Source: Brachypterus glaber
Lineage: Eukaryota; Arthropoda; Insecta; Coleoptera; Kateretidae
Reading direction: 5' to 3'
Assembly: GCA_958510825.1 (NCBI GenBank)
Contig: OY294047.1
Span: 48,157,365-48,221,364, forward strand
DNA length: 64,000 bases
A program made the translations under genes and the position numbers. The notes beneath the pieces are model-generated. The model did not search any database, was not told the origin of the DNA, and saw only the letters and a list, made by a program, of their open reading frames with translations. This document shows, one piece after another, positions 21,248 to 33,372 of the stretch; the stretch's first letter is position 1; each line of letters starts with the position of its first letter.

Positions 21248-21275
21248 CAGGGGCAAGTTCCTAAACTTGCCCCTG
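21248..21275. repeat. Perfect GC-rich hairpin CAGGGGCAAGTT
   Basis: CAGGGGCAAGTT, loop CCTA, then AACTTGCCCCTG: a 12-bp perfect stem. It stands just left of an inverted repeat pair (ATTAGATCATATA at about 21285 and TATATATGATCTAAT at about 21474) that bounds a possible 220-bp element. Confidence 0.7.
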
Positions 21276-21276
21276 G

Positions 21277-21497
21277 TTTGTCGAAACATTAGATCATATA
21301 TCCCCTCCTAGATGCTCCTTGAGTCCACGTCAAACTGAAATGTTTTCATTGCTATATCCAGGTAGATTTCATTTTCCCGCTTCTGGTCACCACCCACCGC
21401 TATAGTGGTTTGTTTACAATTGGCTTTATATATGTTCTACATAAAACAAATCAACATTAATGCCATATCTATGTATATATGATCTAATGTCGAAAGC
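21277..21497. mobile_element. Probable MITE with TCGAAACATTAGATC ends
   Basis: GTCGAAACATTAGATCATAT on the left and ATATGATCTAATGTCGAAAG on the right are inverted. Interior is non-coding. Confidence 0.6.
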
Positions 21498-22613
21498 CCT
21501 CCAATATGTTGTTGAATAATAACGAGAGATAGCGACACCATGCCTAACAGTTCTTGTTGCCCAATTAAAATATTTGACATACAAAAATTAATATGGCCGA
21601 CAGCAATAAATAAATAAATAAATTAGGAAAGTAATAAGCCACATTTTTTTAAGAATTTTTTTAATAAAGTTATAGGTAAAATAAGTATTTTTTATTCCGA
21701 CATCGCATTGTTATTAACTGAAATCTTGATTAAAAATAATAATAAAATTTCACTAAAACCTCTGAAGTATATTTCAAATAAGAAAAATGTGGCTTATGTC
21801 TCTTGTTCCTCCGAGCTCTTCTATTAAACAGTAAATTGAAAGCCTATAATGAAATTAAATATTGATAAAAGGGATAAGAGTAAATAAATTAAAACAAACA
21901 TTTTTTTTACAGGAAGTTTTTTTAAATCTATTTTTTTAGGACTTTTATTTACAAACCATATATTTTTTGTTTGGAATAGGCGTATTTACACAAAATTAAA
22001 TGATATATTTTGAATATATTTTTTCTACGAGAATTTTTATTCTTCTCGGCAAAATGGTCGTATCTTAAGATAATAATAAAATCGATTTATCTGTGAACAA
22101 TTCATTACCTATATTGTTATCTCAAAATACGGAGTTTCTCTTAAGGAGGATAAAGTCGTAGTTACTATTTCCAAAAATATTTATTTATGTTTTGTATAAT
22201 CATTTTGTGTGGTGATAAGTTATTACTAATAACATTAAACTTAGTTTACATATTTGTCATTACTATTTAGTTAGTTTGGACACAACTGGGATGTTAGTAA
22301 CTCAATTTTAACCATATTCCAACTAAAAATTATATAAGAGCAGTTTTTGGAAATGCTCTGATAACTTTGGAATAATAAATGAGACTACCGAGATCTCCCC
22401 ATAGGGAGTGTCCTGTAAGAGGATAATCACCACCTTGTGGTGGATTGAACTGTACTTTAAACTGATTAGTATGCACTTAATTTGAGTTCGATAGGATAAT
22501 GGGAACATGATTGAAATGGGGTCTAAAGTTCAATGAGACGACTGTCGATTTTTTATTTGAAACAGTTTGAAGATAGTTCCGATGTTAAAACCACTACAGT
22601 GGTTTGGATCAGA
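21498..22613. other. AT-rich non-coding stretch
   Basis: No gene seen. A short dyad CACCACCTTGTGGTGG lies at about 22429. Confidence 0.45.
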
Positions 22614-23249
22614 TGATGGTTTTAGATTGATCATTATGTGAGCTTTCAAGGGAAATGAAGCAATCTGCGGGAAGCGCATTTTTTAAACACTATATTGGCC
22701 TTACATCCCATTCATTTATTATTCCATCAATCTATTTTTTAATCATCGTACAGAGTGATATTGGTAGACTTTTCGGGCTGCTGGCCCTCTTCAGTACCAA
22801 GAGTCAACTCTGCACGCTGATTAAGAAAACGGTTTTAGACTTTATTCGTTAGTGGTACTATGTGCTTGAGATACACAAGTCTTCAACTTGCTACCATTCA
22901 AAGTCTCCAGACTAGGAGAGGTATGAGTATCTAGCAATAGATGGCGCACAAGTCTACATCAATCTAATGGCTATATTCCTTTTGCGAATAAAGTCTAAAA
23001 CCGTTTTCTTAATCAGCATGTAGAGTTGACTCTTGGTACTGAAGAGGGCCAGCAGCCCGAAACTGTCAGTCTACCAATATCACTGTACGATCATTAGAAA
23101 ATAGATTGAAGGAATAATAAATTAATATTTTTATAATTTTGTTTAAAATTACAAATTTCTGTCCTTGATAATCCCATTCATGTTGGAACTAAGCGTATCC
23201 CCACAGATTGCTTTGTGTCCCTTGAAAGCTCACATCCATCTAAAACCAT
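22614..23249. mobile_element. Foldback element, 235-bp arms
   Basis: Left arm from GATGGTTTTAGAT and right arm ending ATCTAAAACCAT. Inner segments 22717-22849 and 22984-23130 are about 90 percent identical inverted copies (GACTTTTCGGGCTGCTGGCC; GGCCAGCAGCCCGAAACTGTC). The loop is about 135 bp. Non-coding. Confidence 0.82.
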
Positions 23250-23904
23250 AAATGGTTTTGACATTGTAACTTATCTTTAACATGCCAATCTCGGTAGTCT
23301 CCTTTACTGGGAAGAACAATAACATCGTACTGGGTAATTTCCGAGGGATACACAGCCGAGGTTTTCGCGTGTACAAATTAAAAGAAATCTTGGGGTAATC
23401 TCTCGAGGAAATCAAAGAAAATCTAGATGATATCCGCGCCGATTCAGGCAGGGCTGAGGGCTTGGGTCACGGATTTGGCTGGTTATTTTTTATGTGTAGC
23501 CCACCGATTTTAGAGAAAAACCTCCACGGGATTTTATTCAAAAACGTCCCGTCGAAATCATATTTTTTCCATTAAATCGCAATAATTTAGTTTTGGTAGT
23601 TTTTGTTTTTTCAAGATGGCAAAAAATTTAAGGCCACTTTTTCAGCGGTCTACCCCTCGGCAATTTCTAAACATAATTACCCCAGTTGCCTCTACACACT
23701 AGTTAAACAAAATATCTTTTTTTCGTACATACTCATATTAACTATTTACAAGTTTTTGGCAAGAGTCCATAATAGCTCTATATAATTTTACACTGTTAAG
23801 TAAGTATCCATAGACACTACTAATAATTTATAGGAATACATTCTTAAAGTATTATACTTCAATAATAATTTTCTAATCATGTTACAAAATAATTACTTTT
23901 TATT
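23250..23904. other. Non-coding stretch
   Basis: No recognisable gene; one GC-richer patch at 23410-23480. Confidence 0.45.
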
Positions 23905-24150
23905 TATAGTATATTCAACTTCAAAATGCAGTAAGTGTAAACAAACGCACGTGACAACAACGGATTTAGTGACAAGGTAGGACTCAAAACAAAATATTTC
24001 TATATGACGGTCCATTGCAATGCCCTGTTTAATTTTCTACATCCCTACGCAACACTCGACTGTTTTAACCAATGAAACCACGCGCCAGCTGCCGCGTGCG
24101 CGATTCTTTTATTTTCTATTAATTCATCTTGAAGTTGAATATACTATAGA
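23905..24150. mobile_element. Possible MITE with ATAGTATATTCAACTTC ends
   Basis: TATAGTATATTCAACTTC at about 23906 and its inverse GAAGTTGAATATACTATA at about 24131 bound about 245 bp that include CACGCGCCAGCTGCCGCGTG. Non-coding. Confidence 0.6.
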
Positions 24151-24511
24151 ACTTCAAAAGGAGTTACACACTTCATCACTTTTAGTTCTTCCAGTTTGTC
24201 GATTAGTTTCATTTGGACTCTTTTTTAAACTTTTTGGAATATCGCTTAATCGAGTCCACTATAGAAAAATTACCTTTTTGCGAAATATCTTGAATTTATA
24301 CACATTTTATACAACTTTTTGACAAATTTCCATGATAGTTCTATACAACTTATGCTTAACTACAGGCGATTGCAATAACCATGGTTACATAAACAACTAC
24401 ACAACTTTAACAAAGTTACCTATTTTATGTAGTTAACAGCAGTTTGTCAAGTGTGTAGTCCACTCCATTTCCTTTGTCGTGCGTGGAAGGCGATGGGTTA
24501 ATAGTCTGTAC

Positions 24512-24692
24512 TTAAACAACACTGGTGTCTGTTGGTTGACTGGAAATATGAGTCAAATACTTCAAAGAAATCGACTCTCTTCTACAATTTGGTCTGTTGT
24601 TTGTTTTCTTGGGCCGAGATGGACAACACATGTGCTTAAAAACGCAACTGTAACAGACCAGCAGGCCTACTACGATTACGCTGCCAACGCAA
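24512..24692 (-). CDS. Possible terminal exon: membrane segment plus Cys-rich tail
   Basis: After a pyrimidine-rich stretch and acceptor (TTGGCAG near 24693), a minus-strand frame reads VIVVGLLVCYSCVFKHMCC, then PSRPKKTNNRP and other basic residues, and stops after TDTSVV at 24512. This looks like the end of a single-pass membrane protein: hydrophobic segment, cysteines suited to palmitoylation at the inner face, basic stop-transfer residues, and a C-terminal S-V-V that fits a class I PDZ ligand. The GC content is above the surroundings. The plus strand also has an open frame here (24479-24799), so only one of the two can be real. I do not recognise the family. Confidence 0.35.
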
Positions 24693-24696
24693 AGGG
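24548..24696 (+). CDS. Alternative reading: possible first exon, unknown protein
   Basis: ATG at 24548 opens MSQILQRNRLSSTIWSVVCF and continues to YYDYAANAKG before a consensus donor (AAAGG/GTAAGG). A hydrophobic N-terminal segment could be a signal or targeting sequence. No next exon was found. It overlaps the minus-strand candidate, which I rate slightly higher. Confidence 0.25.
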
Positions 24697-24839
24697 TAAG
24701 GACGATTTCCAGATATTCCATTACTTGCATTCTTTTGCATTTTCGGTTTTAAGTCTTTCCTTCTGGGATCCTGGAACAAGGAGAAAAAAGATAGTTTAAC
24801 AAGTTCACTGTCCATATGGATCATATGGTCCAAATTTTT

Positions 24840-26312
24840 TTTAATTTACTTAATCTTTTTTATTTGTCGTGGTTTGAATGCCCTTAGAGTAAAAAGTTAA
24901 TATAGATAACCCTAAGTGGTAGTTTTACTGCCCTTAAAACAATAAAATCATTCAAATATAGATAAAAGTCGTATAAAACTAGCCCTAGTATATGTAATTT
25001 TATAAAATTTAAAAGCCTTGATATCGATATATTTTTATAAAATGATTTCTCAGGTCAAAATACATAAAAAAAGGTACTCTTGTTCTAAATACTGTAGGAT
25101 TAACTGTTTCCTGAAACCTCAAGATCAATCGGATATTTAGTTCTTGAGTTATCGTAACATACAGACAGACCTACGTCAGGGGACGGACTGACATTTATAT
25201 ATAAAAATTTTTGATCTATTGTAGGTAATTTTCAAAGAACTTTTACCTCAAGAAGTTATTTCAGACCAATGTTTATGAAGGTGTCATCTTTTTGTTTGTT
25301 TGTTTACATAAACGTACGCGATACTTCTTCTGGTGTAAACATAAGTATCGCTAGTTTTGATCTTCTGGTGACCAGAGCGATGTTGCGTAATTTTCACTTT
25401 ATCATTATGATAAATCTTTATACCTACATTAAAATTTAAAAAAACTACTATACTACGACACTTTAATTATGTTTGATAATGTAATATAATTAAATTTAAT
25501 AAAATACTAGTTCATATAAAACTCAAAACTAATATTAAAATTTACAATAAAATATCTAAAGCAGGTGTTGCTACCGGCAACACTGTATTGCTTGACAAAG
25601 TTTACGACATTAGACTGTGAGTTTACACATTCTTCATCTCTCTTTACTCGTACTAAGTGTAAACAATAGTCACTCTCCACCAGCCCCTCACCGTAGTTGG
25701 TTCACGCTTCAAACAAAGCATACGGTAGATTTCATTATGTTTATTCTTGAGGTTTGAAAGTTCCTTGGTAATTTTTGACGATTTTTTGAAAATTATCGTA
25801 TGGCCACGATGTATTCTGAAGAGCACTCGATATAAACTTTTCATTGATATACATGTAACTTATTTTTTTTTTTAATTGGTTAAAAACTGCAAAGTTTATT
25901 CTTATTTTGCCAAAATATATTTTCTTTTAGTAATTTTACCAATTTTATACTTAATTAGGTACTTATTAAGTAAAGGTTACTATAGTAACATTAAAAGGTA
26001 TTTGCTGTACCAATTAAAACTTAAAAGATTAGTGATCAATGTTCTCCTTTAAGGTAGGCATTCTAAAATAATTATGATTTAAATTAAGAAGTTTAAGAAG
26101 TTTGCATTTATAGCAGAATTATATCTCTAAGGTCCAGTTTATCAGTGTACAGTTAAAACCTTATCCAAAAGATAAAGTCTCAGTTAAGAGCAAATTCTGG
26201 ATTTTGTTTGGAGTTGCTATGGTTATTACGTGTCAGCTAAATTTAGCTGCACTTTGATAAACCCAGACTAAGTCCTTTTAGAAATCCTAGATTTGAATTT
26301 AACAGTTAAGCC
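24840..26312. other. AT-rich non-coding stretch
   Basis: No gene seen. A block at 25055-25200 (CAGGTCAAAATACATAAAAA, GTATCTTGTTCTAAATACTG-like, ACAGACAGACC) resembles other transposon-derived segments in the window. Confidence 0.45.
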
Positions 26313-26529
26313 TAGAAAAAACGGCATTCTTGAACCAAGGACACGTATCTTTGTATATGTTCAAAGCCATATTCTCTGAAGAGCACGGGTTTTGGAATAA
26401 AAATCCGCGCTCTTTATTCAAGGACATTGACTTTGGTTTAAGAAAATGCCAGCCTTGAAGCAAGAGAATATGGCTTTAAACATATCCAAAGACACGTGTC
26501 CTTGGTTCAAGGAATCCGTTTTTTCTATG
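26313..26529. mobile_element. MITE with 60-bp inverted ends
   Basis: TAGAAAAAACGGCATTCTTG and CAAGGAATCCGTTTTTTCTA are inverted; pairing continues through AACCAAGGACACGTATCTTT and AAGCCATATTCTCT. About 217 bp, non-coding. Confidence 0.85.
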
Positions 26530-26597
26530 AGTGCATAATATTTTTAATTTAAACTAGCATTGAATAATTACGTTAATTAAAAAAGTTAATTAACTAG

Positions 26598-26631
26598 GTA
26601 CGATTTAGGCAACCGGGCTCCTAAATCGTAC
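26598..26631. repeat. Perfect hairpin GTACGATTTAGG/CCTAAATCGTAC
   Basis: 12-bp perfect stem with a 10-base loop, CAACCGGGCT. Not inside a recognised element. Confidence 0.6.
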
Positions 26632-27205
26632 TGTTTGTAGACCTTAATAAAACACGTAAAATATTGCTTATATATGTCATAAAGTTTAGTAATTTTTCTT
26701 TTATATGTTATAAAATTATTATACTTTAACTTAAAACAAAGGGCAAGATCTAAAATGTAACCAATTACGAAAAAAATAAAAAATAATGTTAGGTGGTACT
26801 ATTATAGCGACCTTACCCTAAATCATATGAATTTATCACTTAGTGTTAACATAACTTCCCTATTTAACCTATTTTTTAAATTGCATTTACTAAAAAAGTA
26901 CTTGGTGATAAAATCAGACTTTAGGTAACATTTAAATTAAGAAGTTTACATTTAGGAGTTGTTAACTATCCCACTTTCAACATAATTATAAAGTTTTCGG
27001 AGTAAACCGCCCATAAAAAGCAAAGCAAAGAGAACTTCGTCAGTTATTTAGAATTTAAATTTTATATCTACATACCTAGGCAGCTTTCTTTTAAAAAGAA
27101 TGGCTCAACTAGAAAAGTGACCTTAAAATTTCCAGATTAAAAATTCTAAAAACATTTTTTACGAAAATACTTCTCATTAAAATCTGAACAAATTTCTAAA
27201 GCTAC
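26632..27205. other. AT-rich non-coding stretch
   Basis: Nothing recognised. Confidence 0.45.
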
Positions 27206-27797
27206 GGTTTCCTCCAAAAGTCGCAGTCGCTGACTACTGCGACCAGGTAGCCGCGACCAGGTTGTTACGACCCTACCTGTTTTCCTCGGTTTCGCCAGTC
27301 GACAGTAGCCATTCTGTTAGCTGGTCATTTTATAAACACCTGTTTTTTGTTTTTTGCGAGTTGATGCCTTTCAATCAGTATGAATATCTCTAAAGAGTCG
27401 GTTCTTTTAATGTTTCTGAATTATTAAGCGGAAAAAGAGAATCTCCTCCTCTTATTAACATTACATCATTAAGAAAAAGGGGTAAAAGTTGATGAGATGT
27501 TTCGGCTGAGAGAGGTGGGGGGATTTCAAGCAATTCTAATTGAGTGAAACAATGAAAGACACTTGTCAGTGCAAAACCACCTGTTTCACCGTCAAACTCG
27601 TGACGAATTAGTCGTGCTTCTGCTCCCGGAGCGGTCAAGCGACCGGCGACCAAACGAACGGCGACCGGTAGTTAGTAGTAACGACTCGGCAGCAGCTAAG
27701 GAAACAGGGACATTTAAAATGCATTGGAGATGTCTTAACGACTCGGTCGCGGCTACCCGGTCGCAGTCGTCAGCGACTGCGAATTTTGGAGGAAACC
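27206..27797. mobile_element. GC-rich-ended MITE (GGTTTCCTCC)
   Basis: About 592 bp. Left GGTTTCCTCCAAAAGTCGCA and right TGCGAATTTTGGAGGAAACC are inverted, and pairing continues through GTCGCTGACTACTGCGACC and GTAGCCGCGACC. The ends are far richer in GC than host DNA. The three overlapping open frames inside have no recognisable domain. Confidence 0.85.
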
Positions 27798-28363
27798 AGG
27801 ACTTAACGTCCGGCACTCCGTTTATCTATTGATGGCACGAGAACTCAAAAACAAAAAGTCCTATATGTTTCAGTAAAAATTAATTTTAATGAGAAATAGC
27901 AATTTTATAAATAGAAAATAGAAAGCCACTTTTCAAAAAGAGCTGAAATTTCGTATAAAATTGTCTAATTCTATTAAAAGAATAAATAAAAATGTTTTAG
28001 ATATTTATATTTTGGAAAAAATTTCAAAGTACGGAAAGCAAAATAATACATATCTTTACGACTCGTGTTCCTTTTTCCATTTTTATAACGGACGTTATCT
28101 CGGACATTATTTTAAAAAAGTAGGTAAACTTATTATATTTATTACATATAGAGAGTTTTCTGTTTAGAAACTCTACATTATAGTTCATTGTACAATACAA
28201 ATTTTATGACCAGTATTTTCACTTGAAATATAGTATGGCTTCTTAAATTTTAGATTAGAATTAGAATTCACTTAAAGTATAAAAATCGGTCCTAATCTTT
28301 ATAAAAAGACTATTACCTAAAATACATAATGCGCTTAAACTGAAAGAAACATGTTTTGGATGC
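27798..28363. other. AT-rich non-coding stretch
   Basis: Nothing recognised. Confidence 0.45.
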
Positions 28364-28796
28364 ATCCACACGGAAAAAAAAATTATAGCTAGGAGCGCTA
28401 TAACACACATACCAAGCAAATTATAATCGCTTATTATATAAATACAAGGCTTTCTCTTACAATTATGGCAGTCAGTGTAAAAATTTATATGAAATACTTT
28501 AATTGTTTAGTGAATAATAAAATATAACAAATAGTATGGCATTTATAGCTTAAATAGATTTAATTATTGTCCGTGCTAATAATTTTTATAATATAATAAA
28601 ATTTTTGTAAATTTATAATAGTGCCTGTAATAAATATAATCGTGTCTGTATTATATATAATCGTTTCCAATTTATTTTTAACATTATTAGTTATTGTGTC
28701 CCTTATAATCTATAGCTTAAATCACTATAATTTGCCACTGTTACCAAATAAGTTATAATGTATAGCGCAGAGCCCACTAATTTCTTTCCGTGCAGA
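28364..28796. mobile_element. Element with CACGGAAA ends and TATAATC motif repeats
   Basis: Left ATCCACACGGAAAAAAAAAT and right TAATTTCTTTCCGTGCAGAG are inverted. The interior repeats TTATAATC/ATATAATCG about eight times. About 430 bp, non-coding. Confidence 0.65.
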
Positions 28797-28939
28797 GTAC
28801 CTATTGTAAAAAAATAAATAGGTATATTTTTCTCATTTTATTTTATATTTAAAACGTTAAAAATTACATTCGAAAAATAATTAAATACTTAATATATTTA
28901 AATTTATTCTCGAAATAAAAGAAGCTATAGAAAGTGAAA

Positions 28940-29345
28940 ATCGATTAAAAAAATATTCAAAGAAATCAATAAGTGCCTGCAAAAAAAATGAAAAAAGACT
29001 TTCCTATATTGAAAAAAACCAGAATTAATACTATTAGAGTTTCTTTGCTTTTACATTTAGTCCAGTCAAATAATAAATGTAAATTGCAATAAATGTACAC
29101 GGGCTGATATTTTAAAGGGTAGTAGTGGATGGTAACAGAACACTCCTGTTAGTTTTTCACCGGGTGATTTTCGTAAGGGGTGTCACCCGTGTACATTTAT
29201 GCAATTTAAATTTATTATTTGATTGGACTAAATGTAAAAGCAAAGAAACTCTAATAGTATTAATTCTGGGTTTTTTCAATATAGGAAAGTCTTTTTTCAT
29301 TTTTTTTTTAACATGCACTTATTGATTTCTTTGAATATTTTTTTA
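28940..29345. mobile_element. Near-perfect 400-bp palindrome
   Basis: Arms 28940-29055 and 29233-29345 (AAAGAAATCAATAAGTGC, AAAGACTTTCCTATATTG, AATACTATTAGAGTTTC) flank a smaller inverted-repeat element at 29056-29232, so the whole segment is one long hairpin. Confidence 0.8.
29056..29232. mobile_element. Short member of the TTTAGTCCAGTC foldback family
   Basis: Starts TTTAGTCCAGTCAAATAATA and ends inverted TATTTGATTGGACTAAA. The interior GGGTAGTAGTGGATGGTAAC matches the arm of the element at 11333-12483. Confidence 0.85.
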
Positions 29346-29465
29346 ATTTAATTTACAGGTATTAAATATTGAAATGTTTTGTATAAACGGTGTTTTGCAG
29401 CCTTTCAGCGTAAAATAAAGGAGATGATTCTACATCACAAAACATGAAAAACCGGCATAGGTAAA

Positions 29466-29700
29466 TAGGTCCTGAAACGAAACCTAAGAGAGATCCGATC
29501 CTTTAAAATTGTATTTAAAATAATGTTTTTAATTATTAATTCTGGTACCCTTTAAGCTAGAGCGACGAGGTAGGGCTTGCATACTAGTTTTAATAAGGGA
29601 AATTAGTTTATATTAATTTATTTTTTTGAATCAATCCAGAGGCATGCCTATACGGACAAAATATGCCCAGCTTAACATATTTTTTTGCCCCATAGTTACT
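29466..29700. mobile_element. CAGGGTGATC-ended element, internal fragment
   Basis: Shares CCTTTAAGCTAGAGCGACGA and CCAGAGGCATGCCTATACGG-like blocks with 17948-18660; both termini are missing. Confidence 0.65.
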
Positions 29701-30532
29701 TATTTGTATTTTTTTTTATTTATCAATTTCGAAAAGTTTGATTTTTTTATTGATTTTTTACTTTTCTCTACGTTTTATATGCAAAAAGGTGACTTTCGCA
29801 CAAAAATCTCTCTGTCGGTCTGTCTGTAGGTCGGTCCAGGCTTTAAATTTAAACAGTAGGTTTCTTTTTCAAAGTTTGGTAAAATCCAAGAAGAAGTGGA
29901 GCCTCCACTGGAGGGGTAAAAACTATTTTTTTGTATTATTTTTTCTAAAATATGTATTTCCTTTTTCGAAAAAAAAAATATATAATTTTTTTTTTCAAAA
30001 AATTTGTTTTTTTTTTAACAACCCGTATTCCATAAAAAAAAACAATATTTTCTGCACAATAGCAGTGACGGTGGAAAGATTTGATATCTGTTGACTGAAA
30101 AACAAAAAATGCCTATCTCGTTTCAGTTGAACGACCCCGCACAATAAAATAAAAGCTTCATAAAGCTTCAAATTAAAGCTCCGGTTACTAGATTTATCTT
30201 TTATTCATTTGTCATTCAGTATCGATAGCCCGGCTAGCTGAAATTAACTTCAACCCAAACGTGCTCTTTCAGATTTAGCTTTTCTTGGTTTCTAACATGA
30301 CCAATTAAGATTATTTTAAGACCAAATTTGAATTAATAATAGGTAAGTCGTGTTAAGCAAAAATGTATTAACCCACATGTGACATGCGGATGAGTGTGGA
30401 ACTTTTTCTGATATCTTTGAAAGGTTTTAAAGAAAAAACTTAAAACTAGGTATTTGCTTCTATTCTAAAATAGTTGAAAATGTTCTGGTACATAAATAAT
30501 TATTAATAGTTACGTATCTATAGATTTTGTAA

Positions 30533-30562
30533 ATGTTCTTATAAGTATACTTATAAGAACAT
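30533..30562. repeat. Perfect 30-bp palindrome
   Basis: ATGTTCTTATAAGTA followed by its exact inverse with no loop. Confidence 0.8.
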
Positions 30563-30802
30563 AGAAACGTAGGCTTACGGAATAATTTTGCCGAATTTTG
30601 AGGGAAATTTTTATAAAGGTCACTAAATCGAAACATTTGACGACTAATTTGTTACACACAACAATATTGAATATACATATTAACTATAAATATGTAAATA
30701 TATCGATGTTTTTCGAAGAAAATAAAAATGTAAATATTTGAAACCTCGCGTCAACGATAGAATCGACGCGGCGCCTATGCGAGCACTGGAAATTCGCCGA
30801 TG

Positions 30803-30844
30803 ACTGATAATTATCAGTTGTTGTTGTTGATTATAATCAACAAC
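30803..30844. repeat. Two adjacent perfect palindromes
   Basis: ACTGATAATTATCAGT (16 bp) and, after TGTT, a perfect 22-bp dyad beginning GTTGTTGATTA. Confidence 0.7.
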
Positions 30845-31192
30845 CTGCTCCCATTTAAAATTATGGGTTAACGTGTTATTCCAAAATACGGTTCATGTTA
30901 GCAGCCAAATAAGTTGAATCTGAAAATAAAGAGCACTTTTTAGTTAGTGTTAATTTCAGCTAAGCCTGATAGGGACAAAGTTATTAGGTCATTTCAGCTG
31001 AAATTTCTTTCAGAGCTGTCGTCCCTCTGATGAAAATAAAAAATGTTCGGTCCACTGCTTGGTAATTTATCGTAGTCAATATTCAGGATTTATTATGGGG
31101 CCTCTGACAGCACAATGTTGATCTAATATGTAACACTCAAACTTAACTGATTAAACTCTGAAGTTACAAAGTTATAATTTTACGAAAAGACA

Positions 31193-32046
31193 TACAGTGC
31201 GTGCATTAAGTCTGGAATCACCCGATTAACTTTTTAGTTACAAGTAAAACACAAAAACCCTCGGATAGGTCGATTTTTATTTTTAATTTTGCAAATTATG
31301 GTGTAATAAAAGTTATTAAAATTTGCACCCCCTTGCACCCTCACCCCCCAACTTTTTTTTTCAAATAGCAACCTACCCCTTGTGACACTTTGTTGGAAAG
31401 GTAATTTAATAAGCTTTCCAACGGTGTATAATAAAGCCTAATTTGGTAAAGGGCTAATGATAAAATACACAATTTAGTTTATTATAAAGACATGTAAAGT
31501 ATAACTTTAGTTCACTATAAATGTTCAAATTGATGTCCTTCAGCTCTTTGACAGTGGACAGTAAAAAAACGGGATTAAAATCGATTAAATAGTAAACATA
31601 AAATTGGTCAATAAAAAGAAAAAAAAATGCATTTTTCAACAGGGTATAAAATATTACAATAAGTTTAAAACAACCTTATTTAGATTCTCAGGAAGGTGCC
31701 AAGTAGAAAATAGGGCAACAATTACCATATTATGCGTAATATTTCACACAAACAATGTTTAATTAAAACATGCGTTTTTTCATAGACCCTTTAACAAATT
31801 AGGCTTTATCATACACTGTTGGAAAGCTCATTAAATTACCTTTCCAATGATGTATCACAAGGGGTAGGTTGCTATTTGAAAAAAAAAGTTGGAGGGTGAG
31901 GGTGCAAGGGGTGCCAATTTTGATAACTTTTTTTAGACCAAAATTTGTAGAATTAAAAATATAAATCGACCTGTCTGAGGATTTTTGTATTTTACTTGTA
32001 ACTAAAAAGTTATTCGGGTGATTCCAGACTTAATGCACGCACTGTA
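31193..32046. mobile_element. MITE with TACAGTGCGTGCATTAAG ends, 260-bp arms
   Basis: Starts TACAGTGCGTGCATTAAGTC and ends with inverted GACTTAATGCACGCACTGTA. Arms extend inward through AACTTTTTAGTTACAAGTAA, CACCCTCACCC and CTTTCCAACGGTGTAT. 854 bp with TA at each border, which suggests Tc1/mariner-type mobilisation. No transposase frame. Confidence 0.88.
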
Positions 32047-32604
32047 TAACACAAGTCAGTTTTTCAGAAACAGGACTATGATATTTCTTTTGATATGTGC
32101 AACGTTAAACCCTCCCCAGACTCTCCACCACTGGAAATAAAAAATATCTATTTTTTTTATAAAGCATATTTATGTATTTATATGTAGTATTACATATATA
32201 AATTTTTGGCTGTATCTGTATTATTTATATAAAATTTTTAATGAAATATATCGAAAAACCACGAAAATATACCATATTTGGAATTTGACCCTGTAAAAAA
32301 TTAACTAGGGTAGATATTTAAAATCTGCAAGTAATGGTATAAATCTTTTTATTTATCAATATTTTCATAAAAAATTTTTTGATGAATTCTTGCGGACTTT
32401 TTTTTGCCTCGAATGCTTACAAAATAGCCCATGGTGCGCTATATTTCAAAATATTCAGGGTCAAGAATTTTTTTCATTATTCGTTTTCAGCGCCCAAAAA
32501 TTTAGTCTGGATTCTGAAAAACTGATTTTATTTTGTTTTTGTGGTCTTGTGTAATTTGTCTCAAATGTAGAGTTTAACCCTAACATGTCAGAACTTTACA
32601 ATTG
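32047..32604. other. AT-rich non-coding stretch
   Basis: Nothing recognised. Confidence 0.45.
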
Positions 32605-32725
32605 AGAAAATAAATATTTTTATTTTAGATTTTAAGCTTTAAGCACTAAGATATAAAAAACTTTTACTTTCGGGTTTCGATTTTCACTTTCCGACGTTTC
32701 TATGCTAAGAATTTTGAAGTAGTTT
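32605..32725 (-). mobile_element. Diverged Penelope-like 3' region fragment
   Basis: The minus strand reads GAAACGTCGGAAAGTGAAAA, AACCCGAAAGTAAAAG, TTATATCTTAGTGCTTAAAG and TTAAAATCTAAAATAA, matching 44763-44860 downstream of the Penelope frame in the same order. The CTGAAGA half of the hammerhead-like core is lost here. Confidence 0.75.
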
Positions 32726-32934
32726 GGCATTTAATAAAAATTTGGGAAAATGGTAATTTTTTCTTTCTCTCCCATTAAATTGCCTTCGCTACGACCCTGG
32801 AAAAGACATTTATTATGATTTAGGCCTTGCAGGGCTGTGTAATTTTAATTGTTCCATATTTATCCTACAATATGATTAATCAGGAGATTTAAATCAACTA
32901 TAATCAATAATTATAATTATTAATTAATCATTAT

Positions 32935-32961
32935 GTATTCAGAATTTGGAATTCTGAATAT
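32935..32961. repeat. Hairpin TATTCAGAATT/AATTCTGAATA
   Basis: 11-bp perfect stem with a 3-base loop. Confidence 0.5.
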
Positions 32962-33284
32962 ATTCATGCTATGGATGCATATATTGCATTTAACTCTCGA
33001 TTAAACTATTTCAGGGTCATTCCGTCGTCACGTACGTTACGTTCGTACACCTTAATTTAGGTCTCAGAAAATTACTCGATAGATTTATTTGTATTTTAGG
33101 TTATAATCCTTACAGGCACTTTCCTGCATCTTTTAGTTTACTTATACATTTCATAAACAATAAAAATAATGCAGCTTATGTGCGCGTTACATACGCTACA
33201 AAATTTGGAAGTACACGTATGCAGTTAGGTAAAGATTAATTTAAGATTTGGTTTTCTATAAATGCTTCTTTGGTGTATGATTAT

Positions 33285-33372
33285 GTGTGGTCGTGTAATA
33301 ACACTCGGTTATGAAGCTTTTATTTAAATAAGTTGACGTTTCTTCCAATTATTTGGGTATCTTCAGAGCTAC
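33285..33372 (-). mobile_element. Penelope-type 3' end fragment with hammerhead-like core
   Basis: The minus strand gives CTGAAGA (33366-33360), a hairpin CCAA/TTGG, then GAAACGTC (33342-33335), AATAAAAGCTTCAT and CCGAGTGTTATTACACG. Same block order as 8944-9012, so one family. Confidence 0.55.

Larger units (their letters stand above)
29701..31192. other. AT-rich non-coding stretch with T-tracts
   Basis: Long T runs at 29700-30040; no gene seen. Two perfect palindromes (30533-30562; 30803-30844) are listed separately. Confidence 0.45.

Noticed and set aside
24020..24322. 100-codon plus frame
   Set aside because: Spans inverted-repeat sequence, no known motif, poor start context.
29738..30094. 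118-codon plus frame
   Set aside because: Low-complexity Phe/Lys-rich translation of T and A tracts.
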